Below are positions 43,110-52,710 of a DNA stretch of 64,000 nucleotides, piece after piece. Under the pieces are notes generated by a model, which ran no database searches, was not told the origin of the DNA, and saw nothing but the letters and a program-made list of their open reading frames with translations. Source of the stretch: Lumbricus rubellus (lineage: Eukaryota; Annelida; Clitellata; Crassiclitellata; Lumbricidae); NCBI GenBank assembly GCA_945859605.1, contig OX243817.1, positions 34,746,968 to 34,810,967 on the forward strand, read 5' to 3'. Numbering within the stretch: position 1 is the first letter of the stretch; the number at the start of each line of letters is the position of its first letter. The translations under genes and the position numbers were made by a program.

Positions 43110-43331
43110 AAGTGAAAAAAAACCTGAAGAGATTTGGGCTGAGAATAACATTGAAGCATTAGTAAAAGAGTTGCTCTGTCAAACAATTGAATGTCTAATA
43201 GACATGAATTGTCCACACTATTTTATATCAGGTCTCAACATCCTGGACTGTTCATTTGGTATCGATTATTCCAATGCACTTCTCCAACTAGAGCAGTTCG
43301 TGTCTGAAGGTGTTTCGAGAATCATGGCCGA
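43110..43331 (+). pseudogene. Internal fragment of a Mab-21/cGAS-like gene at the unit junction
   Basis: About 72 codons matching the end of the Mab-21 domain (EIWAENNIEALVKELLCQTI, then HYFISGLNILDCSFGIDYSN and the [10 protein letters not shown] linker), the variant found in gene 1. It begins without the upstream two thirds and stops abruptly at GCCGA|TTCGAG, where LINE sequence takes over. The join is the breakpoint between unit copies 1 and 2. An open frame crosses it for a few codons ([12 protein letters not shown]), with no sign that it is a real fusion gene. Confidence 0.85.
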
Positions 43332-43678
43332 TTCGAGATGTGGATCTGGCGCAGAATGAAGAGAATCAGCTGGGTTGAGCGAAAAACGAACAATAAAATC
43401 TTACAATTGGTGGAAGAAAAGAGATCACTGTTGGACACTATACGTGGGCGGCAGAAGAAATGGATAAGACACATCTTAATGAGCAACGCCCTACTAGAAG
43501 ATATCATTGAGGGAAGAATGGAGGGGAAAAGGCTGCGAGGTAGACCAAGAACAATGCTGCTGGACTGGATGCTGATAGAAGATGGATACAGTGGACTGAA
43601 AAGAGAAGCGCAGAACAGAGAAAAATGGCGTCAATGGACATATGAACAAGCCTGACGGCAGAGAACATGAAGAAGAAA
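43332..43678 (+). mobile_element. LINE 3' fragment at the start of unit copy 2
   Basis: It encodes [60 protein letters not shown], ending WTYEQA-stop with the GAAGAAGAAA tail and AGGCTGC right flank as at 29227. It is open throughout, while the copy at 28883 has two in-frame stops and differs at about one base in ten. Confidence 0.85.
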
Positions 43679-44074
43679 AGGCTGCCGTTGATAGACCATT
43701 TGCATAGAATAGGCTTTAGTCAAATTTGCGCACTAATGCTATTGATCCCACTGCTATAATCCCATATAAAATCATCGGCTATTTTTGATGGCTATGGATA
43801 TCAGCCAAAGTTTAAAAAAATAAAACTGAAACATCAATGCTTTTGTTAGTAGCCTGTTCCCTCTTTTATCTTAATGCGCCTATTAGCCTATAGCTTACTG
43901 CATGTCAAACCATGCATGCGGGTACGCACTAGCTAACTGGAGTTCCGTTTGCGAAAGATAGGCCTACAATACGCCACAGGCTAAATTCTAAAAATAGAAG
44001 CTACATCGGTTTCCTCCGACCAGGTAGGCCCGATAGGCCTACTTTCTTTACTGAAATGATATAGGCCTACAGTC

Positions 44075-44385
44075 CAGGGCTCTACTCAAGGGTATACGCG
44101 GGTATACGGCGTATACTGACCTCCGGGTAAAAAAAGGCATCGTAAACTATACTATGCTCATCTCCCGAAAACTAAGGTAAGCTTATAGCCTATAGGGCCC
44201 TACGCGGGTGAAAACCAGCGTACACTGGTATACGCTAAATTTGGGTCAATTCGGAGCAAATGACTAAAAACAGGTCATCAGTTTTTCGGACGAGAAATTG
44301 GCGACTTTTACACACAAAATTTCGGGCGGGAACATTTTACCGGCGGTAGCATGCATTCACCCCAAACGTTCTGAGTACAGCCCTG
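44075..44385. mobile_element. Non-autonomous TIR element, copy 2
   Basis: Homologous to 29609-29912, with ends CAGGGCTCTACTCA and TGAGTACAGCCCTG (one mismatch). A small difference in the left arm (AAGCTTATAGCCTATAGGGC) distinguishes it from copy 1. Confidence 0.65.
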
Positions 44386-44474
44386 GCTACACCTGCTGGT
44401 AGCGTAATATACGCATCAATTATCGTCTGCAATTGACCGGCATACAGTAGAGCAATTGTGTTGTGCTGCACTTA

Positions 44475-45390
44475 AGTCGACCGGTTCGGTGGCTGCTGCG
44501 CTCTATTACATATGGATAAAAGCTGGTTCCGCGCTCAACTGGTGTCCGTAATGGCTTTTGTAAACTATAGGCTAGTAGGCCATCCGCACGGCATAGGCTT
44601 CACTTAAATGTTGCTCTATGTCGTAGACGGTCATGGTCATACTGTCCCAGAGTGTTTGTGTCTGGACAAGCTAGAAAGCCACGTTTGCAACGTGTTTGTA
44701 CCTATTGTAAAGGTTATTTATTGAAGTATTTGATGAGAAAACATCCTGCATGCAGAAGTGAGTATGACATGCTTTGGAATATCGGAAATCAGCCGAACAG
44801 CCGAACGATGGACCCGGCAAAAGCAATGCCCACAAAACTGGGCAACTGCAGTTTGTAGGCCAACAGGTAATGCTGCGATAAAAGCCACGCAGTTGTACAG
44901 ACAACATCTGGCAAGAAACCGTGGGACAATGGCAGAGCTATGCGTGTAGCTATTGTTGACACATAAGATTTCTCGAGTAGGCATACACCGTGGTGCTCTT
45001 ATGCTAATCATTATGATGAGCTTGCTTGGCAGCAGCACATCAAACCAAATGCTTTACATTTGTGAGAACTTCCGAAACGGGAAACTACGTTCTATATAAT
45101 AGGCCTAATAATATAATAACCAGGCAGTGGTCGAAAATAAAGTCTATTCAAGCGAACAACTCAAGTGTATCCTTGCCTCGCCGGTTGAGATTCCAATGCT
45201 GCTAGCCTACTGGCCCTTCTTGACGCTTGGCAGATGTAGCACAAGTTGGTATAAGCTCATAACGCAGTCTGTTCTGCTCAGACGTTGGCTTATTGTTCAA
45301 TCTGTGTAATTATTCTGATATGAAGGTACGTTAGGTTTAATTGTCGCGTTGTGATAATTGATGGACTACTGTACAGAGAAGTGCATCATG
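44475..45390 (+). promoter_or_regulatory. 5' module of gene 8
   Basis: GATAAAAG is at 44515-44522, the GCAGAA|GTGAGT donor-like site at about 44757, and the candidate start codon/donor GCATCATG|GTAACTTG with ATG at 45388-45390. The intron to the main exon would be 760 bp. It is nearly identical to the gene 6 module, including the upstream in-frame ATGGACTAC. Confidence 0.45.
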
Positions 45391-46150
45391 GTAACTTGTT
45401 TCTCATATTCATGATTTTTTAAAAATTAGGCTAATTGCCCTGTTGGAGTCTAATGGCGTAACAAAGGATATCTTCCTCATCGGTTGCTGTAACCGAAAAG
45501 GAAGCAGTCTAACATGTAGACCGAGAGCGGACGATCATATAGACATATACTGCCGAAAATAGATAATAGCCTATAATAAGAAGGGTTTTTTATCAGAACG
45601 ATTCACACGTACTAAATATCATTTGCTAACTATTGAACTGTTACTCTGTTTGTACGTGCACCGGACAATTTACTTACTCACTTAAATGCTACTTACTCAG
45701 CATTAAAAAAATTTGAATTTCTTTAACGCATGCATTGTATAAACAGATGAAAGTAAAGTATTGAAAAATTATTAACAGAAAATTGGTTTAAACAATAATT
45801 TAAAATTATCTCATATCCATAAATTATTTAGAAAGCTTTTCTTAGTTTATCGATCTTGGGTTGCCTATAAGTTTGAAACAAAACTAAAACAGGCTATAGC
45901 ATTTCTAAAGGTATAGCTAGTAAATGGCTAAGAGGTTGACTTAGGAAAACTATTAACACTCTCTAAAGATGTTCAGCTGACGATCTCGTTCTTTCGATGC
46001 GTACGGTGTCAAGCGCAGGAAAGAAGGCTTTAGCGTCCCGCGAAGATTCGACCCACTTATTCAAAGGGTAGCAAGAAATAGGATGACGTCCTCGGATAAT
46101 GTCATAGCAATAAGCAATATTTAAAAATAATGGAAGTGTTTTTGTCTCAG

Positions 46151-48292
46151 GAATCCGATCAAGACAGCTGCGACGAATCCGAGATGATTAGGTCGTATCT
46201 TCAACGTCTAACATGGAAGCCGACGAGATATCATAATTTTATGTTGTTGTGTGGAAGTTCATTTGAACTTCCTTTCTGCTATGTATTAACAAATCTTACG
46301 GACATTGACCGCATGATCATAAACCCTAATGTCATTGCAATTTCTCGTGGCGTACCATATGCCAGGAACTTTGGAGAAGAAATTCTCGTCATTATAAAAG
46401 ACACTCATCCTGGATTCGTGCGATTACTAAATGAAGATTCTGGCAATGTCAGATACTTCAACATTGATCGAAGCAATCTTCACGGGCCCGCCACTAAGTT
46501 TACGCTTCCAGGACTTCATATAGCTGAACAGTTGAATGAGACTTCTTATATTGAACCGAGTCGCAAAAGTTTAAAAAATATGACGCAAGATGATGTCATC
46601 GCAATTTCCTGTCCATTTTGGCCCAGTGAAGCTCAGGACTGGATTACAAGGACTACTCTGAGCGGATGGCCAGAAACATGTGTAAAGGATCATATTGTAC
46701 GAGGCGGCTGCCACTTCGTTGCAAAATCTCACAGCACTGAATCCAAAGATAGCACTCAATGGAGATATTCCTTTTCTCAAGCTGAGACTGTTTTGATTCA
46801 CAGCTGGAATGACGTTCAGAAATATATTTATCACATACTCCGTGTAATCAAAAGACGTATTAATGAGACATGCAGGGCGGAAGAGAAAGGTGTCTTCAAT
46901 ACTTACCTTTTAAAGACGTTGATGCTGTGGGCTTGCGAAGTGAAGCCGAAAGAGTTTTGGACCGAAGAAAACATTGAAACATCAGTGAAAGAGTTGCTTT
47001 GTCAAGCAATTGAATGTCTTATAGATAGAAATTGTCCACACTACTTTATTTCAGGTCTCAGCATCCTGGACTGTTCGATTGGTTTCGATAATTTCAGTGA
47101 AGTTTTCCCACTAGAACAGTTGGTGTCTGAAGATGTTTCAAGAATCATGGCCGATTTCCCGATGTTTGATGAGAAGACGAATTTGCATGTGGAAGTTTCT
47201 AAGAAAATAATTATGTATATATCTGCTCTTCCTGACGCGTATATAAATCCGCTAGATTCAATGTTTAGACCATTTGACTTTTTCGGTGAGTTTTCAGATG
47301 GTGCCATGGTTGACTCGGAACTTGGAAAACTTGTTAAGAGGATCATGGCACATAAACAACTCCAATCTTCTGAGATGCAAAGCAGCGTTAATGGGTCCAC
47401 AAATGAACACCTCAGACTTTGCCTTGAAGAGGATAGCGAGAGCCGTGCATCACTGATATTTAATTTACAACAGTCTATCCTTGTCAATAGCGGTAGATTT
47501 GTTAACAAATGCATTTTAAATGGTCTAAGCGGATCTGAGTCTTATACATGCTTCAAGGATGGCCTCGAATTAAAAGATAAATGCTCTCATAAGATGTTCA
47601 ACCGGGTGCGTTGCTACGAAAGGCTTTCTAAGAATGTAAGCAGCCAATCGACACGGTACAAAGATGCAGTACAAAAAATAAAAGACCTGACTGAAATTGT
47701 AATTGCAACGTTCGCCAAGTTCTGTAATCACATATCAACAGTTATCAGCGGTCTATTTCATGCGAATTTTTTCTATGCTTATCTTCACACTTACCGACTG
47801 GCTTTACACATATGCGAACAAATGCTACAGGTGCTAGAATGTAATTACACAATGCAATTTATCTTCATGGCATACTGCACTGATATTTTTCCTGTGCTGT
47901 TAAGCAGTGACTTGATGCCGTTGTATGACGAAAATATCCAGACTGTTTTTGGATTCGTTGGTCTGTTTATTTGTATCGGGTATAAAGAAGAAGTGAATCG
48001 TGGAAATCTGATCAGAATCACTTCACTGTTTGACGAACTGTCTTTCGCTGGAGTGGAACAGAAACATCGGAAGAAAACTTCTCGATATTCTCAAATTATT
48101 TCTTCTCTCGTCGTTCAACTGTGTCCTGCTATGTTTATCAGGTACATTGAAAAGCAATGTCTCAAGAAACTGAATGTGATGGTTGGCGACAGTTTTTACG
48201 ACGTAATATACAGAGGGCCAGAGAATGATACACGCCTTCATCTTCACGCTAAGCCGTTACTACAGTGTGCTTATTCCATTGCAAAGAACTGA
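46151..48292 (+). CDS. Gene 8 (type A): Mab-21/cGAS-like (cGLR) protein, main exon
   Basis: 713 open codons, the type A protein of unit copy 2. It differs from gene 6 by six residues (for example DRSNLHGP against DRINLHGP, ETSYIEP against ETSHIEP, IMADFP against IMAEFP, HKMFNRV against HKMLNRV) and appears identical to gene 10. All domain landmarks (GSSFELPF, TDIDRMI, QDDVIAISCPFWP, GWP, WRYSFSQAE, KTLMLWACE) are present. As in gene 6, an in-frame ATG 21 nt upstream (46130) sits before the polypyrimidine-AG; I take the acceptor as the exon start. A good target for dosage or expression comparison because gene 10 is the same protein. Confidence 0.85.
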   Translation, partial: ESDQDSCDESEMIRSYLQRLTWKPTRYHNFMLLCGSSFELPFCYVLTNLTDIDRMIINPNVIAISRGVPYARNFGEEILVIIKDTHPGFVRLLNEDSGNVRYFNIDRSNLHGPATKFTLPGLHIAEQLNETSYIEPSRKSLKNMTQDDVIAISCPFWPSEAQDWITRTTLSGWPETCVKDHIVRGGCHFVAKSHSTESKDSTQWRYSFSQAETVLIHSWNDVQKYIYHILRVIKRRINETCRAEEKGVFNTYLLKTLMLWACEVKPKEFWTEENIETSVKELLCQAIECLIDRNCPHYFISGLSILDCSIGFDNFSEVFPLEQLVSEDVSRIMADFPMFDEKTNLHVEVSKKIIMYISALPDAYINPLDSMFRPFDFFGEFSDGAMVDSELGKLVKRIMAHKQLQSSEMQSSVNGSTNEHLRLCLEEDSESRASLIFNLQQSILVNSGRFVNKCILNGLSGSESYTCFKDGLELKDKCSHKMFNRVRCYERLSKNVSSQSTRYKDAVQKIKDLTEIVIATFAKFCNHISTVISGLFHANFFYAYLHTYRLALHICEQMLQVLECNYTMQFIFMAYCTDIFPVLLSSDLMPLYDENIQTVFGFVGLFICIGYKEEVNRGNLIRITSLFDELSFAGVEQKHRKKTSRYSQIISSLVVQLCPAMFIRYIEKQCLKKLNVMVGDSFYDVIYRGPENDTRLHLHAKPLLQCAYSIAKN

Positions 48293-48445
48293 GAGAACTG
48301 TTCTTACGCCGGCTCTTCTCTTCTGAATGAGAAGATCGTTTGAAACGGCTTTGTTTTATAATTGGTAGCATTGTGATGGCAACACTATGATCTACATGTA
48401 CCGCAGTTCTAAGCTGTAAAAACATTGTAGGTCTATTATATTTCT

Positions 48446-48451
48446 AATAAA
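48446..48451 (+). terminator. Candidate polyadenylation signal of gene 8
   Basis: AATAAA 154 nt after the stop, same context as behind gene 6 (TTTCTAATAAAGCTG). Confidence 0.5.
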
Positions 48452-49193
48452 GCTGTTGACGCCGCTTCATCATAATTATGTTAGCAACACGTCCTTCTCG
48501 ATATTTTCCTGGTGTTGAGGACCCAGAGATTCGGTGTTGGGTATTCAATTGGTACAGTAATAGACACGGAATTGAATCGATATTTTAATCCCACTATTCA
48601 GAAACCAACTTTTCTACCCTTTCTATCTCGTAAAGTACCGGTGTGGGTGGAACAAGGTCAAATTTATTTGACGTCGTTATTTGATCCGAACGAAAATCGG
48701 TATTTAGTTTATATTTATACTATTTTTTATAGGCTGTGGTTGATAGGCCATTATTTGCATGGAAAAGGCTTCAGTTAAATTTTCGTACTAATACTATTGA
48801 TCCCACTATTATAATCCCATATAAAATCATCGGCTATTTTTGATGGCTAGACATCAGCCGAAGTTACAAAAAAACTGAAAAATGAAACAGCAATGCCTTT
48901 CTTAATAGCCTACTCACTCTTTTTATCTTAATGCGCCTATAATACTGTAGCTTAGGCTACTGCATGTAGAACCATGCATGTGGGTACGCACTAGCTAACT
49001 GGAGTTCCTTTTGCCAAAGATACAATCAGCCACAGGCTGAATTCCAATAATCGGTTTCCTCGGACCACAGATTAGGCTATATACCTAGGCTACGTTCTTT
49101 ACTGAAAAGATATAACCTGCTGGTAGTCTAATATACGCATCAATTATCGTCTGCAATTACCCGGCATGCAGTAGAGAAATTGTGTTGCCCTTA

Positions 49194-51158
49194 AGTCGAT
49201 CGGTTCGGTGGCTGCTGCGCTCTATTACATATGGATAAAAGCAGGTTCCGCGCTCAACTGGTGTCCGTAGTGCTCTTGGTATAGTAGGCCATCCGCACGG
49301 AATAGGCTTCACTTAGATCTAAAATTAATGTTGCATTGTTGCTCTATGTCGTAGAGCAGACAGTCATGGTCATACTGTCCCAAAGTGTTTGTGCCTGGAT
49401 AAGCTAGAAAGCCACGTTTGCAGTGTGTTTGTACCTATTTTAAAGGTTATTTATTAAAGTATTTTATAAAAAATACATCCTGCATGCAGAAGTGAGTGTG
49501 ACATGCTTTAGAATATCGAAAGTAAGCCGAACAGCCGAACGATGTAGGCTACCCGGCAAAAACCAATATCGCAAAACTGGGCAACTGCAGATTGTAGTGA
49601 AACAGATCTTGCTGCGATAAAACCCACGCAGTTGTAGGCCTATTATCCAACATCCGGCAATTAACCGCGGAACAATGGCAGAGCTATGCGGTGTATATTT
49701 TGTGCACAATAGATTTCACGAGAAGCCTACACCGTGGTGGTCTTATGCTAATCATTATGATGAGCGTGCTAGGCAGCAAATGTTTTACATGTGTGAGAAC
49801 TTCCGCATCGGCAAACTACGTTCTAAAATTATAATAATTATTATAATAACCAGGCAGTGGTAGAAATAAAGTATATTCAAGCGAACAACGCAAGCGTTTC
49901 CGTGCCTCGCCGGTTGAGTCGAGGCAAGGACAGTGTGTGATTTGTCCCAAAAGAAGTGTGGGGGTCGGCTTAATTTCCTTGTTTTGGGGGGGCCAAAATA
50001 CGCCGCGGCATATCCGACTAGGGGGTCTGAGGGAGCGTCGTAAGCTCCCCCAGCGGGGTCCGGGGCGGAGCCCCGGCCGCTATTGATTTGGTGCAATCCA
50101 AAGCAAAATCTTCTATTGAAAGTGAATTGAATGAATTGAATAATATCACCTTTTTAAAGATCAGTTAACATGTTATTTATGTTAAAGGGTTTGAAGTTTA
50201 TAATAGTGGCAACATAAAAACATAAAAGTCTAACTTCAACATAATAGTTGGCTGTAGGCCTACAAATGCAGTAAAATGCACAGGTGCAGGATATAGGCTA
50301 TTGAGGTCACAATTTAAAGCGAATGAAATCAGAAAATGTAGTAACCAAAAAACTTGAAACTTCTACCGGCAGTCCAGCACACGATCAATACTTCGCAGTT
50401 AGCACCAAAATCAATGATCATACTTAGTATAGCCTATGTACCCTTGGAAAGCCGAGCATACTTGGAAGTTGGCACCAAAATACTTGTTACTTAGTACAAC
50501 GCAAAGTGAGAATAATAGCCTACTCAGCAGTCAGCACTCAAAATAATAAAACAATAGTAAGGTCCTAGGATGAACGAAGTGCTCGGAACTTCACAAGTCA
50601 CAAGCTAGTCATCATTCGAAAATTATTGAAATGAAATTGTCATGTATGATGTAGCCTAATTTGTGATGAACTCTAGCTAAGTGGTAGTGACTATAGTCTT
50701 TAATCATGGCAAAAAGTTTATATCTTGGTCTAAGCTCATCAACATTCCTTTTCTTCCCTGTTGGTTTGTCGTTGGCACCATGCCTGCCTTTTTTGAACCA
50801 AGATAAGACACACTGGCGCCGCACTGCCAAAAGAGGGGGTCGAAATTGGACCCCCACACCTTTTTTTTGGAGGTCGAAGTGTGGGGGTCGGGCCATAGCA
50901 AAGAGGGGGTCCGACCCCCCCAACCCCCCCGGCAAATCACACCCTGGGCAAGGATTGCACTGCTGCTAGCCTATTGGCCCTGCTAACACTTGGCAAATAT
51001 TGCACATGTTGGTATAAGCTCATAACGCAATCTGTTCTGCTCAGATGTTGGCTTGTCGTAAAAAATTAGCTTAAGTTTGTAATTACTCTGATATGAAGGT
51101 GCGTTAGGTTTAATTGTTGCGTTGTTAAAATTGATGGATTACAGAGAACTGCATCATG
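49194..51158 (+). promoter_or_regulatory. 5' module of gene 9, containing a hAT-like insertion
   Basis: The box has GATAAAAG at 49234-49241 and the module includes the empty site (GCCTACACCGTGG, about 49726) of the transposon found before gene 7. A 1,016 bp element interrupts it at GGCAAGGA. It ends ACTGCATCATG|GTGACTTG with ATG at 51156-51158. The intron to the main exon (51159-52710) contains a LINE. A short upstream ATGGATTAC is out of frame in type B modules. Confidence 0.4.
49931..50946. mobile_element. hAT-like non-autonomous element, only in unit copy 2
   Basis: The ends CAGTGTGTGATTTG and CAAATCACACCCTG are inverted repeats with one mismatch, flanked by a perfect 8 bp TSD GGCAAGGA (49923-49930 and 50947-50954). 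The empty site GTCGAGGCAAGGATTGC is seen at 38357 and 62480. Both subterminal regions are G-rich (GTGTGGGGGTCGG), and the left one holds the palindromic GGGGTCCGGGGCGGAGCCCC. No transposase domain is recognised in its open frames, the longest being about 107 codons on the minus strand. Confidence 0.88.
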
Positions 51159-51599
51159 GTGACTTGTTTCTCATAGTCATGATTTTTTTAATTTGTCTAA
51201 TTGCCCTGTTGTAATGGCGTAACAAAGGATATCTTCCTCATACGTTGCTACCACCGAAAAGGAAGCAGTCTACGCCCTTAGACCGAGGGCGCACGATCGT
51301 CTAGGCCACTGCCTCGAAAAATAGCTACGATAATGAGGGTGCCTCTTTGAGCAGAATGATTCACACGTACTAAATATCGTTTGCTAACTTTTGAACTGAT
51401 ACTCTGTTTGTACGTGCACCGAAGGATTTACTTACTCACTTAGGCTACTTACTTAGCGTTGGCATAATAATTTTGAATTTCTTTAATGCATGCGTTAGGC
51501 TATAGCCTATAAACAGACGAAAGTAAAGTATTGAAAATTTATTAACAGAGAACTGGTTTTAACAATAATTTAAAATGATTTCATATCTATAAGTTATTT

Positions 51600-52387
51600 A
51601 CTTAGACTTAGACTTAGTTCCTCCTGTTCCGATCGGAGCATTGGTCAACAAGTCTTCGCCACTCCATACGGTCACCAGCTACCTCCTCCGCCTCGTCCCA
51701 ACCCAGTCCTATCTTCTCCAGATCTTCCTTAAATGTACGTCTCCAGGTGTTTCTTGGTCTGCCTCTTCTTCGCTTTCCCCCCTCCGGAACCCATCTTATC
51801 GCCGTCTTCGCAATCCACTCTTTTGGTAGTCTAAGAATGTGCCCAGCCAACTTCCCTCTTCTCTCCATGATGACATACTCCAGGTCTCTTGCTCCCGCCA
51901 ATTTCAACACCTCCTCATTTCTGATGTGATCTCTCCATGAGATGCCCAGGATGAATCGTAAGCACCTCCGGTTGAAGACATTTAGTTGTTTTGTTATCTT
52001 CGCTGTTGTTTTCCATGTTTCACTTGCATATAATACCACAGGCAGCACCAACGACGTGTCACTATGTATCGCTCCTGATTTCCACACTGTTCTCATTCTT
52101 TGGAAGACCGCAGCTGCTTTACCAATTCTTGTCCTTACATACACCTTTATTCCTCCATCCCTTTCCATATAGCTGCCCAGATAATTTATGGAAAGTTGTT
52201 GACATACTCTATGCTTTCTTGCCCGATTTTTATGTTCGGATATTCACTGTCGCCGATTATCATAGCTTTAGTCTTTGCACTGCTGATGTGTAACCCCACT
52301 CCCTCCCCCAGTTCTTGTAGTCTCGTAGTCATCCGCTGCAAATCCATGTTTGTTTCACTTAACAGTGCTATGTCATCCGCAAAGTTA
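51600..52387 (-). mobile_element. 5'-truncated LINE in the proposed intron of gene 9
   Basis: The same insertion as at 39015-39827, with TSD TAAGTTATTT at 51590-51599 and 52388-52397. It encodes FADDIALLSE and the RT C-terminus. Relative to copy 1 it lacks 18 bp (SDTKIRLYSSLVLP becomes SDTSLVLP). The 5' junction also lost the GGCCC filler present in copy 1. Confidence 0.9.
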
Positions 52388-52710
52388 TAAGTTATTTCGA
52401 AAGCATTTATTAGTTTATCGATCTTGGGTTGCCTATAAATGTGAAACAAACTTTAAAACGGCTATAGCATTTCAAAAGGTAGCTAGTAAATGGTTAAGAG
52501 GTTGACTTGTGAAAACTATTAACACTCTCTAAAGATGTTCAGCTGACGATCTCGTTCTTTGGATGCGTCGGGTGTCAAGCACAGGTAAGCTGGCTTTAGC
52601 ATACCTCAAAGATTCGTCCCACTTACTCAAAGAGTAGCACGAAATAGGATGACGTCCTCGGATAATGTCAGCAATATGCAATATTTAAAATAGAAGTGTT
52701 TTTGTCTCAG

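Larger units (their letters stand above)
28883..43331 (+). repeat. Two-gene tandem unit, copy 1 (genes 6 and 7)
   Basis: The unit runs from inside a LINE fragment to inside a broken Mab-21/cGAS-like fragment. It contains gene 6 (type A), gene 7 (type B) and their 5' modules. It is 14,449 bp here, of which ~2.9 kb is a DNA transposon found only in this copy. Copies 2 and 3 follow directly. Gene 6 differs from gene 8 at six residues and gene 7 from gene 9 at one. The leftmost ~1 kb is clearly more diverged from copy 2 than the gene regions. Confidence 0.9.

Noticed and set aside
42940..43359. 139-codon frame joining unknown sequence, a Mab-21/cGAS-like fragment and LINE
   Set aside because: It crosses the duplication breakpoint and ends a few codons into the LINE. 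It is a chance fusion frame with no start or splice evidence.
44758..44949. Conserved ~63-codon frame upstream of genes 6, 8 and 10 (ends NRGTMAELCV)
   Set aside because: It lacks an ATG start, is broken by stops in the type B modules and the gene 4 module, and sits in the leader/intron module. Conservation follows from recent duplication.
50612..50935. 107-codon minus-strand frame in the hAT-like insertion
   Set aside because: No recognisable domain, and it overlaps the G-rich subterminal repeat. Probably chance.
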